A stretch of DNA of 64,000 nt from NCBI RefSeq assembly GCF_009861505.1, contig NZ_WTFT01000026.1:124001-188000 (forward strand). The letters are read 5' to 3'. This document shows positions 33,777 to 41,954 of the stretch, in pieces. How positions within the stretch are numbered: the stretch's first letter is position 1; each line of letters begins with the position of its first letter. The notes beneath the pieces were generated by a model. It made no database searches, was not told the origin of the DNA, and worked only from the letters and a program-made list of their open reading frames with translations. The position numbers and the translations under genes were made by a program. This DNA comes from Pseudomonas izuensis (GTDB lineage Bacteria > Pseudomonadota > Gammaproteobacteria > Pseudomonadales > Pseudomonadaceae).

Positions 33777-33840
33777 TTTTTGAAACCAGTTAACGCTGGA
33801 ATCGAATCTTAAGATCAGACGCCAAAAGCTCTGTTCGCAG

Positions 33841-33869
33841 AAGGCGCCTTTCAAAGGTGCCTTTTTTTT
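33841..33869 (+). terminator. Intrinsic terminator between tRNA-Lys and second tRNA-Pro
   Basis: AAGGCGCCTTT and AAAGGTGCCTT pair around a single C (so the loop will open to several bases) and are followed by eight T residues. Only two bases separate the T tract from the next tRNA. Confidence 0.88.
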
Positions 33870-33871
33870 AC

Positions 33872-33948
33872 CGGGGTATAGCGCAGTCCGGTAGCGCGCC
33901 TGCTTTGGGAGCAGGATGTCAGGAGTTCGAATCCCCTTACCCCGACCA
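33872..33948 (+). tRNA. tRNA-Pro (TGG), second identical copy
   Basis: Identical over all 77 bases to the copy at 33619-33695. It begins two bases after a strong terminator, and I see no clear promoter in the 95 bases between it and tRNA-Lys, so its expression is uncertain. It has its own terminator downstream. Confidence 0.95.
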
Positions 33949-33956
33949 TATTAAAA

Positions 33957-33989
33957 ATCCTCGTATCGAAAGATACGGGGATTTTTTTT
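33957..33989 (+). terminator. Intrinsic terminator after second tRNA-Pro
   Basis: ATCCTCGTATC, loop GAAA and GATACGGGGAT are followed by a run of T residues. Confidence 0.9.
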
Positions 33990-34023
33990 GTCCAAAAAAT
34001 CTCATGCGCACCGCAAAAACAAC

Positions 34024-34113
34024 TGTAGGAGCGAGCCTGCTCGCGATAGCGGTCTGCCAGATGACAATAATGTCGACTGTACCGACGCCGTCGCGAGCAG
34101 GCTCGCTCCTACA
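34024..34113. repeat. REP pair, GTAGGAGCGAGCCTGCTCGCG type
   Basis: TGTAGGAGCGAGCCTGCTCG and CGAGCAGGCTCGCTCCTACA enclose about 50 bases. It lies 12 bases past the ndh stop (minus strand). Confidence 0.88.
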
Positions 34114-34124
34114 GTGGATGTGTA

Positions 34125-35423
34125 TCAGTGCAGTTTGAGTCGCGGCTCAGTCCCGCGTCCGATCTTGCTGCCCAGCATCAACATCGCCGTGCGGAACGGT
34201 CCGTACAGCGCCATTTGGTGCATGCGGTACAGCGACACGTAAAACATCCGCGCCAGCCATCCCTCAAGCATCACGCTGCCGGTGAGGTTGCCCATCAAGT
34301 TACCCACAGCGGAAAAACGCGACAGCGAAATCAGTGAGCCGTAGTCGGTGTATTTGTATTCAGGCAATGCCTTGCCTTCGATCCGCAGCTTCAGCGATTT
34401 GGCCAGCAGCGACGCCTGTTGGTGAGCCGCCTGGGCGCGCGGTGGCACGTTGCGGTCGGTGCCCGGTTGCGGGCAGGCCGCGCAGTCACCGAAGGCGAAG
34501 ATGTTCTCGTCGCGGGTGGTTTGCAGGGTCGGCAGCACTTGCAGCTGGTTGATGCGGTTGGTTTCCAGGCCATCGATGTCCTTGAGGAAGCCCGGTGCGC
34601 GAATGCCGGCCGCCCAGACCTTCAGGCTGGCATTGATGACTTTGCCGTCGGCGGTGATCAAGGCGTCGGCCGTCACTTCGCTGACCGCCGCGTTGGTCAT
34701 GACGTTGACCCCGAGTTTTTCCAGGGTTTTATGCACAGGTCCGCCGATCCGCTCCGGCAGGGCTGGCAGCACCCGTGGCCCGGCTTCGATCAGGGTGATG
34801 TGCATATTTTCAGGCTTGATCCGGTCCAGGCCGTAGGCCGCCAGTTCATGGGCGGCGTTGTGCAACTCGGCGGCCAGCTCGACTCCGGTGGCACCGGCGC
34901 CGACGATGGCCACGCTGATTTGCTCGACCGCGTCGGTCTGCCCGGCATGGGCGCGCAGGTAGTGGTTGAGCAATTGTTGATGGAAGCGCTCGGCCTGTTT
35001 GCGAGTGTCGAGGAACAGGCAGTGCTGCGCCGCGCCCTGGGTGCCGAAATCGTTGGTGGTACTGCCGACGGAAATCACCAGCGAGTCATAAGCCACTTCC
35101 CGCGCCGGTACCAGTTCCAGGCCGGCTTCATCATACGTGGCGGCCAGCTGGATTTTTTTCTGCGCCCGGTCGAGCCCGCTCATGCGCCCCAGCTGGAACT
35201 CGAAGTGGTTCCATTTCGCCTGGGCAACATAGTTGAGTTCATCTTCGGAAGAGTTCAGCGACCCGGCCGCCACTTCGTGCAACAGCGGTTTCCAGATGTG
35301 GGTCAGGTTCGCGTCGACCAGCATCACACTGGCCGTGCCACGCTTGCCCAGAGTCTTACCCAGACGGGTAGCCAACTCCAGACCGCCGGCGCCGCCGCCA
35401 ACGATGACAATACGATGAGTCAT
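34125..35423 (-). CDS. ndh: Type II NADH dehydrogenase (NDH-2)
   Basis: The 432-residue flavoprotein has a first nucleotide fold RIVIVGGGAGGLELATRLG for FAD and a second one VAIVGAGATGVELAAEL for NADH, with the C-terminal membrane-binding region. It passes electrons from NADH to ubiquinone without pumping protons. The ATG at 35423 is preferred over an in-frame start 12 codons upstream because it places the fold directly at the N-terminus. It follows a small membrane protein gene on the same strand. Confidence 0.93.
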   Translation of the reverse strand: MTHRIVIVGGGAGGLELATRLGKTLGKRGTASVMLVDANLTHIWKPLLHEVAAGSLNSSEDELNYVAQAKWNHFEFQLGRMSGLDRAQKKIQLAATYDEAGLELVPAREVAYDSLVISVGSTTNDFGTQGAAQHCLFLDTRKQAERFHQQLLNHYLRAHAGQTDAVEQISVAIVGAGATGVELAAELHNAAHELAAYGLDRIKPENMHITLIEAGPRVLPALPERIGGPVHKTLEKLGVNVMTNAAVSEVTADALITADGKVINASLKVWAAGIRAPGFLKDIDGLETNRINQLQVLPTLQTTRDENIFAFGDCAACPQPGTDRNVPPRAQAAHQQASLLAKSLKLRIEGKALPEYKYTDYGSLISLSRFSAVGNLMGNLTGSVMLEGWLARMFYVSLYRMHQMALYGPFRTAMLMLGSKIGRGTEPRLKLH

Positions 35424-35483
35424 GGGGATATCTCGCAAGGCTAAAGGAAATCGGTGCAATTACCCTCGCGAGCGCAATGCTGC

Positions 35484-35657
35484 TCATAGCGTCAGGTAAC
35501 TGATAAGTCGGCTCAACAAGCCCAGGCCAATGGTCACTGCCAACACCAGCACCAGGAGCATCCACGGCCGGAAAGGCCGGCGCTCGACTCGGTGCTGGGA
35601 CAGTTGCAGGTACTCTTCGACATGCTTCTGGTCGTCGGGGTTCAGGCGGCTGGTCAT
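35484..35657 (-). CDS. DUF3094 family small membrane protein (57 residues)
   Basis: An ATG at 35657 opens a 57-residue frame beginning MTSRLNPDDQKHVEEYL, then RRPFRPW and one membrane helix MLLVLVLAVTIGLGLLSRLI. This is the DUF3094 pattern of pseudomonads. The function is unknown. It lies 60 bases upstream of ndh on the same strand, so a shared transcript is likely. Confidence 0.8.
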   Translation of the reverse strand: MTSRLNPDDQKHVEEYLQLSQHRVERRPFRPWMLLVLVLAVTIGLGLLSRLISYLTL

Positions 35658-35708
35658 AAAGGCCTCGTCAGGTAGACGTTGCTGAATGTGTTGAAGCTAC
35701 AGGCGGAT

Positions 35709-35855
35709 TTAACGAACGTTGAACGGAGCCTGGCCGCTGTCCGCAATGGGCTCGACGCTCACCGTCTTGTCCAGGCGAATGATGCCACTTTGTATCACTC
35801 GGGCAGTGATTACGCCATGCCCGCGCACGGCCTGTAACGTTCCGGTGCACTCGAC
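35709..35855 (-). pseudogene. Remnant of a MOSC-domain protein (C-terminal part only)
   Basis: On the minus strand, in the same frame as and directly after the stop of the DUF1780 gene, 48 codons read VECTGTLQAVRGHGVITARV and then IQSGIIRLDKTVSVEP, ending in TAA. The RGHGVITARV..GIIRLDKTV pattern is that of the end of small MOSC proteins (usually RGHGGITARV..G.IRVGD). No start and no N-terminal part remain. In other pseudomonads I recall an intact MOSC gene between DUF1780 and DUF3094. A deletion that removed most of that gene is the simplest reading. Confidence 0.6.
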
Positions 35856-36482
35856 TCACAGGCTGATCCCGACGTCGAAAACAATGCTGCGTCCCAGGTT
35901 ACTGCGCAGAAAGTCCGGCGCCTCCGGATGCGCAAACAGCACGCGGGCAAAGGTCGGTCCTACTAGTGACAGCGAACGCCAGCCCTGGCGCAGGTATTCG
36001 GTAGGGGGCGGGAAGTGGCTGTTGAGGTCCAGCACTTCGCGCTTGAGGCTGGCGAAGGCAATGATGTCCAGTTCGCCCAGATCCATGCCGCGTTCTTTGT
36101 AGTTGTGCGCTTTTTTGCGCAAGGTCGGCGCCAGCCGCAGCAGGAATTCGTTCGCCGGGATACGCCGGGGCTTGGCCTCGCGCCGTACCAGTTGGCTGAG
36201 GGAGAACGCGCTACGTCGGCGTTGCAGCTCGTCGCGCCATTCGTCGTTGAGGCGCCGGCCTTCGTCGAGGACGAAGAACACCTCGAAACTGGCGTCGCGA
36301 AACAGCACGTCCGGTGGCTCGCCGGCGGGGGCGAACTCATCGGCGCGATAAGGAATATTCAAGCCTTGCAGCAGGCGCTGGCACACCCAACGCTCCCGCT
36401 CCCATTTGCGGGCATTGGACAGGAAGGCGTTGGCTTGCTCGGCCGCGATGGTCAGCAGGCGTAAATAATCTGAGTCATCCAT
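35856..36482 (-). CDS. DUF1780 family protein (putative nuclease fold)
   Basis: The 208-residue soluble protein MDDSDYLRLLTIAAEQANAFL contains WERERWVCQRLLQGL, PPDVLFRDASFEVFFVLDEGRR and KAHNYKERGMDLGELDIIAF. This matches the DUF1780 family, described as putative endonuclease without proven activity. The D-x(n)-E-x-F stretch (PDVLFRDASFEVF) resembles a PD-(D/E)XK core, which is inference. I chose the ATG at 36482; an in-frame extension upstream is not family-like. The MOSC remnant follows its stop directly. Confidence 0.8.
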   Translation of the reverse strand: MDDSDYLRLLTIAAEQANAFLSNARKWERERWVCQRLLQGLNIPYRADEFAPAGEPPDVLFRDASFEVFFVLDEGRRLNDEWRDELQRRRSAFSLSQLVRREAKPRRIPANEFLLRLAPTLRKKAHNYKERGMDLGELDIIAFASLKREVLDLNSHFPPPTEYLRQGWRSLSLVGPTFARVLFAHPEAPDFLRSNLGRSIVFDVGISL

Positions 36483-36702
36483 AGGCCCAAGCTTAGCGCT
36501 CAAATGTGATCGCAAAGAAAACAGTTTGTCGCAGACGAGCAAAAGCCTTAAGCGACAACCCTGCACCCATCCTTCACACGCGCCCGGTCCAGAGCATTGC
36601 ACAAAACGGATAGCGATCTGCGCAACGCGGATATTGGCGCGTGCCTGGCGTCATTACCCTCGGCTGTACGGGACGTTCGCCGCATTTGCGAGCCTCTTGA
36701 AA

Positions 36703-36713
36703 AACAACAACAA
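36703..36713 (+). promoter_or_regulatory. Crc/Hfq-type A-rich motif in front of the MFS gene
   Basis: AACAACAACAA contains two overlapping matches to the AAnAAnAA motif bound by Hfq-Crc in pseudomonads. It lies next to the AGAGAGAG ribosome-binding region and 13 bases before the ATG, the usual place for catabolite repression of translation. Confidence 0.55.
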
Positions 36714-36725
36714 GAGAGAGATGCC

Positions 36726-38093
36726 ATGCGCAAGATCGACGTACATGAGGTTATCGACAACGCACGATTCAACCGTTTTCACTGGATGGTGCTGTTCTGG
36801 TGTGCCCTGATCATCATCTTCGACGGTTACGATCTGGTGATCTACGGCGTGGTGCTGCCGATGCTGATGAAGGAGTGGGGGCTCAGTCCCCTGCAGGCCG
36901 GCGCACTGGGCAGTTATGCATTGTTCGGAATGATGTTCGGCGCGCTGTTCTTCGGCCCGCTGTCAGACCGAATCGGTCGCAAGAAAGCCATCACGATCTG
37001 CGTGATGCTCTTCAGCGGTTTTACCGTGCTCAATGGTTTCGCCCGTAACCCCACCGAGTTCGGCGTGTGCCGGTTCATTGCCGGCCTGGGCATTGGCGGG
37101 GTGATGCCTAATGTCGTGGCGCTGATGAACGAATACGCGCCGAAAAAAATCCGCAGCACGCTGGTGGCGATCATGTTCAGCGGCTACTCGGTGGGCGGGA
37201 TGCTCTCAGCGGGGCTGGGTATCATGTTGATTCCGGCCTTCGGTTGGCAGTCGGTGTTTTACGTGGCGGTGCTGCCGTTGATGTTGTTGCCGTTGATCAT
37301 GTACTTCCTGCCCGAGTCCGTGGGCTTCATGTTGCGTCAGGGGCGCAATGAAGAAGCGCGCGCCATTCTTCAGCGGGTCGATCCGGCGTACATCGCGCAA
37401 ACCGGCGATCAACTGCAAATGAGCGAAGTGAAGGGAATCGGCACGCCGGTGTTGCAACTGTTTCGCGAGGGCCGGGCGCTGCGCACGCTGATGCTGTGGC
37501 TGGCGTTTTTCTGCTGCCTGTTGATGGTCTACGCCCTGAGTTCCTGGCTGCCGAAACTGATGGCCAACGCCGGTTACAGCCTCGGTTCGAGCCTGTCGTT
37601 CCTGTTGGTGCTCAACTTCGGCGCCATTTTCGGCGCGGTTGGCGGTGGCGTACTGGGGGACAGGCTCAATTTGCCGCGCGTCCTGGCGGTGTTCTTCGCC
37701 CTGGCGGCGGTATCGATCACCTTGCTGGGCTTCAATAGCCCGATGCCAGTGTTGTACCTGCTGATCGCCATTGCCGGTGCCACCACCATCGGTTCGCAGA
37801 TTCTGCTGTACGCCTGCGCCGCGCAGTTCTACTCCATGACCATTCGCTCCACCGGCCTGGGCTGGGCCTCGGGTATCGGACGCAACGGCGCAATCGTCGG
37901 TCCGTTGCTGGGCGGTGCCTTGCTCGGGATCAGCCTGCCACTGCAACTGAACTTCATGGCGTTTGCCTTGCCCGGTGCGATAGCGGCCATCGCCATGACG
38001 GTGTTCGCCGTTAGCAGTCGGCGTAGCGCCCGACAAGTGGTGGCGGATATTAGCCGCGTTTCGGTTGACGGGTCTGTCGGCGAAGCTTCATGA
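36726..38093 (+). CDS. benK: MFS aromatic acid:H+ symporter (BenK/PcaK type)
   Basis: The 455-residue protein has 12 membrane helices and the aromatic acid:H+ symporter signature: FDGYDLVIYGVVLP in helix 1, and GPLSDRIGRKKAI between helices 2 and 3. BenK and PcaK carry benzoate or 4-hydroxybenzoate inward with protons. The ATG at 36726 is supported by the AGAGAGAG stretch. It overlaps benE by four bases, so both belong to one unit with the porin gene. The substrate is inferred from neighbours. A Crc/Hfq-type motif precedes it. Confidence 0.82.
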   Translation: MRKIDVHEVIDNARFNRFHWMVLFWCALIIIFDGYDLVIYGVVLPMLMKEWGLSPLQAGALGSYALFGMMFGALFFGPLSDRIGRKKAITICVMLFSGFTVLNGFARNPTEFGVCRFIAGLGIGGVMPNVVALMNEYAPKKIRSTLVAIMFSGYSVGGMLSAGLGIMLIPAFGWQSVFYVAVLPLMLLPLIMYFLPESVGFMLRQGRNEEARAILQRVDPAYIAQTGDQLQMSEVKGIGTPVLQLFREGRALRTLMLWLAFFCCLLMVYALSSWLPKLMANAGYSLGSSLSFLLVLNFGAIFGAVGGGVLGDRLNLPRVLAVFFALAAVSITLLGFNSPMPVLYLLIAIAGATTIGSQILLYACAAQFYSMTIRSTGLGWASGIGRNGAIVGPLLGGALLGISLPLQLNFMAFALPGAIAAIAMTVFAVSSRRSARQVVADISRVSVDGSVGEAS

Positions 38094-39310
38094 GAGCGTT
38101 AGCCCAGGATTTTTCCCTGTCAGCGGCCGTCGCCGGATTTATCGCCACGGTGATTTCCTACGCAGGCCCTCTGGTGATCATTTTCCAGGCCGCCAACGCC
38201 GCACACCTGTCGCGGGAAGTGCTGTCGTCGTGGGTCTGGGCGATTTCCATCGGCAGCGCCGTGCTTGGCATCGGTTTGAGCCTGCGTTACCGCGTCCCGG
38301 TGATCATCGCGTGGTCGGCGCCGGGCTCGGCGTTGCTGGTGGCATTGTTGCCGGGGATTTCCATGCCGGAAGCGGTGGGTGCCTATCTGGTCAGCAGCCT
38401 GATCATTTTCCTGGTCGGGGTGTCGGGGGCGTTTGACCGGATCATCGGCAAGCTGCCTGCCGCCGTTGCAGCGGCGATGTTGGCGGGGATTCTGTTCAGC
38501 TTCGGTACCGGGTTGTTCGTCTCGCTGCAGGGCAAGCCATTGCTGGTGCTGACGATGTTTGCCACGTACCTGGTGTGCAAGCGGCTGCTGCCGCGCTATG
38601 CGGTGCTGATGGTCCTGTTGGTGGGTTGTTCGATGGCATTTCTCGCCGGAGATCTGCACAGCGAAGCCTTGGTCATCGGTTTGGCCACGCCGGTGTGGAT
38701 CACGCCTGCGTTCAGCCTGAGCGCAACCCTGAACATCGCCTTGCCGCTGGTGATGGTGGCACTCACCGGCCAGTTCGTTCCCGGCATGGCGGTATTGCGC
38801 GCCAGCGGTTATGCAACGCCGTCCGGCCCGATCATTGCCAGCAGCGCACTGGGCACGGCGTTGTTGGCGCCTTTCGGGTGCCACGGGCTGAATCTGGCGG
38901 CGATTACCGCGGCCATATGCACTGGCCGCGAGGCCCACGAAGATCCCGGCAAACGCTATGTGGCCGGAGTCGTGGGTGGCCTGTGCTACCTGCTGCTGGG
39001 CATCTTCGGTGCCACGCTGGTCTCACTGTTTTCGGCGTTTCCCAAAGAGCTGATCGCGGCTTTGGCCGGGCTGGCACTGTTCGCCGCGATTGCCGGGGCA
39101 CTGGCGGGTGCGATGTCCGTGCCAAGTGATCGCGAAGCCGCACTGGTGACCTTTCTCACCACGGCGTCGGGCATGTCGCTGTTGGGTTTGTCCGCGGCTT
39201 TTTGGGGACTGATTTTCGGCATGGTCACCCACCTGTTGTTAAACGCCCGTCGCCCCACCCCTCGCAGCGAAAGCGCTGCGGCAAAGGCACTTTTACCTGT
39301 CGATCAATAA
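38090..39310 (+). CDS. benE: Benzoate/H+ symporter BenE family protein
   Basis: The 406-residue protein has about 11-12 hydrophobic helices and the BenE family features FSLSAAVAGFIATVISYAGPLVIIFQAA and APGSALLVALLPG, with a central GQFVPGMAVLRASGY segment. It is placed between the MFS gene and an OprD-type porin gene, the usual order of benzoate uptake genes (benK-benE-benF). Its start overlaps the upstream stop (ATGA). Confidence 0.88.
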   Translation: MRALAQDFSLSAAVAGFIATVISYAGPLVIIFQAANAAHLSREVLSSWVWAISIGSAVLGIGLSLRYRVPVIIAWSAPGSALLVALLPGISMPEAVGAYLVSSLIIFLVGVSGAFDRIIGKLPAAVAAAMLAGILFSFGTGLFVSLQGKPLLVLTMFATYLVCKRLLPRYAVLMVLLVGCSMAFLAGDLHSEALVIGLATPVWITPAFSLSATLNIALPLVMVALTGQFVPGMAVLRASGYATPSGPIIASSALGTALLAPFGCHGLNLAAITAAICTGREAHEDPGKRYVAGVVGGLCYLLLGIFGATLVSLFSAFPKELIAALAGLALFAAIAGALAGAMSVPSDREAALVTFLTTASGMSLLGLSAAFWGLIFGMVTHLLLNARRPTPRSESAAAKALLPVDQ

Positions 39311-39316
39311 AAATAA
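39306..39316 (+). promoter_or_regulatory. Possible Crc/Hfq-type motif in front of the porin gene
   Basis: AATAAAAATAA contains matches to AAnAAnAA, 12 bases before the porin ATG. The region is generally A-rich, so a chance match is possible. Confidence 0.35.
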
Positions 39317-39327
39317 GAGAAAAAACG

Positions 39328-40596
39328 ATGAAACAGATTCTTCCAGCAACCGGTTCAGCGTTGTCCATGGCGATCGTCTCAAGTTTCTCCACCGGCGCGA
39401 CGGCCGCCGAGGCTGGCTTCATCGAAGACACCACCGCCACCTTGCAAGCGCGCAATTACTACTTCAGCCGGGACTTTTCCGACATCGTCGGGGCGAATCA
39501 ACAATCGAAGGCCGAAGAGTGGGCGCAGGGTTTCATTCTTAACGTCAAATCCGGTTATACCCAAGGGCCCGTCGGTTTTGGCGTAGATGTGATCGGCCTG
39601 CTTGGCCTCAAGCTCGACAGCAGTCCGGACCGGGTCAATACCGGGTTGCTGCCGGTGCAGGATGATGGGCGCGCGGCGAATGATTACAGCCGTATCGAGG
39701 CGGCCTTGAAGGTGCGTTACTCAAAAACCGAATTGAAGGTGGGTGAGTTGCAACCCAACCTGCCGGTACTGGCATTCAGCGATATCCGCTTGCTGCCTCC
39801 CAGCTATCAGGGTGCAAGCATCAGCTCCAGCGAGATCAATGGCCTGACACTACAGGGCGGACATCTGAATTCGACCAGCCTGCGCAACGAAGCCGGCGAC
39901 GAAAAAATGCAGGCCATGCTCGGTCACATACCGCAACGTCAGGTCAGCAGCGACGGCTTCAATTTTGTCGGAGTCGATTACGCCTTCAACGATAAGCGCA
40001 GTTCGGTCAGCGCCTGGTTCGGGCAACTGGAAGATATCTACAACCAGCGTTTCCTGGGCTTCAAGCACAGCCAGCCGATGGGCGACTGGACCCTGGGTGC
40101 AAATCTCGGTTACTACGATTCGCGCGAAGACGGCAAAAAGCTGCTGGGCAACATCGATAACCGGGCGTTCTTTTCCCTGCTGTCGGCCAAGCGCGGCGGT
40201 CACACATTTTATGTCGGTTATCAGGGCATGTACGGCGACAGCGCCTTCCCACGGGTCTTCGCCAACATCACCCCACTTGGCAACGAGGTGCCGACCTACG
40301 AGTTCGCCTTCACCGACGAGCGTTCATGGCAGGCGCGCTACGACTACGATTTTGCGGCCCTCGGCGTGCCGGGGCTGACCAGCACCGTGCGCTACATCAC
40401 CGGCAACAACGTCGACACCGGGAAGGGATTTGAGGGCAAGGACCGTGAGCGTGACCTGGATATGGGTTACGTGTTGCAAAGCGGTAGCCTCAAAGGCCTT
40501 GGCATCCGTGTGCGCAATGCAATGGCGCGTTCCAACTACCGCAGTGATATCGATGAGAATCGTCTGATTCTGAGTTACACCTGGACGCTGCTATGA
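39328..40596 (+). CDS. benF: OprD family outer membrane porin (BenF-like)
   Basis: The 422-residue protein has a signal peptide (about 1-26, ending TAA before EAGFIEDTTATL) and the OprD family start FIEDTTATLQARNYYFSRDFSD, and ends with an aromatic-rich beta strand SYTWTLL. It should form an 18-strand channel in the outer membrane for aromatic acids. An upstream in-frame extension overlaps benE and is not a signal sequence. It is the third gene of the transport unit. Confidence 0.87.
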   Translation: MKQILPATGSALSMAIVSSFSTGATAAEAGFIEDTTATLQARNYYFSRDFSDIVGANQQSKAEEWAQGFILNVKSGYTQGPVGFGVDVIGLLGLKLDSSPDRVNTGLLPVQDDGRAANDYSRIEAALKVRYSKTELKVGELQPNLPVLAFSDIRLLPPSYQGASISSSEINGLTLQGGHLNSTSLRNEAGDEKMQAMLGHIPQRQVSSDGFNFVGVDYAFNDKRSSVSAWFGQLEDIYNQRFLGFKHSQPMGDWTLGANLGYYDSREDGKKLLGNIDNRAFFSLLSAKRGGHTFYVGYQGMYGDSAFPRVFANITPLGNEVPTYEFAFTDERSWQARYDYDFAALGVPGLTSTVRYITGNNVDTGKGFEGKDRERDLDMGYVLQSGSLKGLGIRVRNAMARSNYRSDIDENRLILSYTWTLL

Positions 40597-40604
40597 GCCA
40601 CTGA

Positions 40605-40847
40605 TCACAGGTCGCTGGTGCAATCACCCATGACCTCGTAGGTCACGCGACGGGTCTGACCCTGATGATCGACATACACCATGGTCGCCGGTACGACCCC
40701 GCACGCGGTCGCGGTATTCGACACGGAAACCACCTTGGCGATGTCCAGCGGCTGCGCCGGATTGTAGGGCGTGGCTGCCGGTTCGTTGGTGGCGGCCATG
40801 GCCGAGGTGGCGATGAGGGTCAGAAGCAGGGTGGTCAGCGTTTTCAT
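40605..40847 (-). CDS. DUF2790 family secreted protein
   Basis: The 80-residue product has a signal peptide (about 1-18, ending AMA) and a small domain PLDIAKVVSVSNTATACGVVPATMVYVDHQGQTRRVTYEVMGDC, with two Cys that may pair in the periplasm. This fits the DUF2790 family of pseudomonads, of unknown function. It converges on the porin gene with only eight bases between the stops. Confidence 0.8.
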   Translation of the reverse strand: MKTLTTLLLTLIATSAMAATNEPAATPYNPAQPLDIAKVVSVSNTATACGVVPATMVYVDHQGQTRRVTYEVMGDCTSDL

Positions 40848-40991
40848 TTTTGTGGGCTCGGGGGTGGTTCTGATGCTTTGAAGTTTAGTCTTTGGACATG
40901 GCTGATAAAGGGGCCTGAGGCTGATTCAGCGTTGCAGGAAACGTAACAATCACGTGATTGAGACATATCCCTTCGGTGGCTCATTCCCCCC

Positions 40992-41091
40992 TGTAGGAGC
41001 TGGCTTGTCGGACCGCCGCACCGCAGCGAAAACGGTCTTGAGCCTTGCATCGACCAACCAGGACGCCTTCGCCGGCGAGCCGGCTCCTACA
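40992..41091. repeat. REP pair, GTAGGAGCTGGCTTG/CCGGCTCCTAC type
   Basis: TGTAGGAGCTGGCTTGTCGG and CCGGCGAGCCGGCTCCTACA enclose about 60 bases. It is the only pair here not placed behind a stop codon: it lies in the 366-base gap between the divergent starts of the DUF2790 and CbiM-like genes. I see nothing else in that gap. Confidence 0.8.
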
Positions 41092-41213
41092 GGTGTTGTG
41101 TCAGCCGTAGATGTTTCATTCATTCACGTCCCCGCCGCGGCAAAATCGAAGCGCTTCCAAAGCCCGGTGTAGACTAAAAACCTATCCCTCCCGAAAAAGG
41201 AGCCCACCCCGCC

Positions 41214-41903
41214 ATGATCGGCGCCGAGTTGCTGTCACCCGAATCCCTCACGGTGGGGTGGCTGATCTATGTGCCGGTGCTGATCTGGGCCATTGCGCGA
41301 GCACCCTGGGTTGAGCTGTTCAGTGACAGCCGGCGTCAGCATTTACTGTTCGGCACGGTGTTCGCGCTGTTCGTGCTATGGCTGGTGCGGCGGGATTTCG
41401 ATACTGGCGTGTCCTATCACTTCATCGGCATGACCGCGGTGACGCTGTTGCTCGACTGGCCATTGGCAATCGTCGGTGGGCTGGTGGCGCAAACGGGGCT
41501 GGTGCTGCTCGGTCGTCAGGACATGGCCGCGATGGGCGTGAATGGCGGGTTGTTGATTCTGTTGCCGGTGCTGGTCACCGAGTGCTGCGCGATCGCGGTG
41601 GAGCGGGCGCAGCCGCGTAATCCCTTCGTGTATATCTTCGTTTCCGGTTTCTTCGCGGCTGCGCTGTCGGCGTTGCTGTGCCTGGTGCTGTCGCTCACGT
41701 TGCTGTGGTATGACGAACGTTTCGCCATGCCGTACTGGCTCGAAGACTTTGTCGGTTATCTGTGGCTGCTCATATTTCCGGAGGCATTCATCAACGGCAT
41801 GGTGGTCAGCGCGCTGGTGGTGTTCTGCCCGGAATGGCTGGAGACCTTCAATCGCACACGCTATCTCTCGGCGCCCTGGAAAGACGACGATCCCGAGTCC
41901 TGA
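41214..41903 (+). CDS. CbiM-like energy-coupling factor permease component, orphan
   Basis: The 229-residue membrane protein has about six hydrophobic helices and resembles the CbiM/NikM substrate component of ECF-type cobalt or nickel transporters (SYHFIGMTAVTLLLDWPLAIVGGLVAQ and FPEAFINGMVV). His69 of that motif is kept, but the N-terminus reads MIGAELLS instead of Met-His, the metal-binding start of true CbiM. No ATPase, CbiQ or CbiN gene is nearby. It may therefore carry another substrate or act alone; this is inference. Confidence 0.72.
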   Translation: MIGAELLSPESLTVGWLIYVPVLIWAIARAPWVELFSDSRRQHLLFGTVFALFVLWLVRRDFDTGVSYHFIGMTAVTLLLDWPLAIVGGLVAQTGLVLLGRQDMAAMGVNGGLLILLPVLVTECCAIAVERAQPRNPFVYIFVSGFFAAALSALLCLVLSLTLLWYDERFAMPYWLEDFVGYLWLLIFPEAFINGMVVSALVVFCPEWLETFNRTRYLSAPWKDDDPES

Positions 41904-41954
41904 TCCTTTTGAAATCCGCCAAAGGCGGGCGATCCCATCTCTGTTTCCAGCGTT

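Noticed and set aside
33857..34138. 93-codon frame starting MPFFYRGIAQSGSAP
   Set aside because: It translates the second tRNA-Pro gene, its terminator and the REP pair; such frames are common annotation errors.
35668..35859. 63-codon minus-strand frame between DUF3094 and DUF1780
   Set aside because: It runs out of frame over the MOSC remnant; the protein-like signal is in the other frame.
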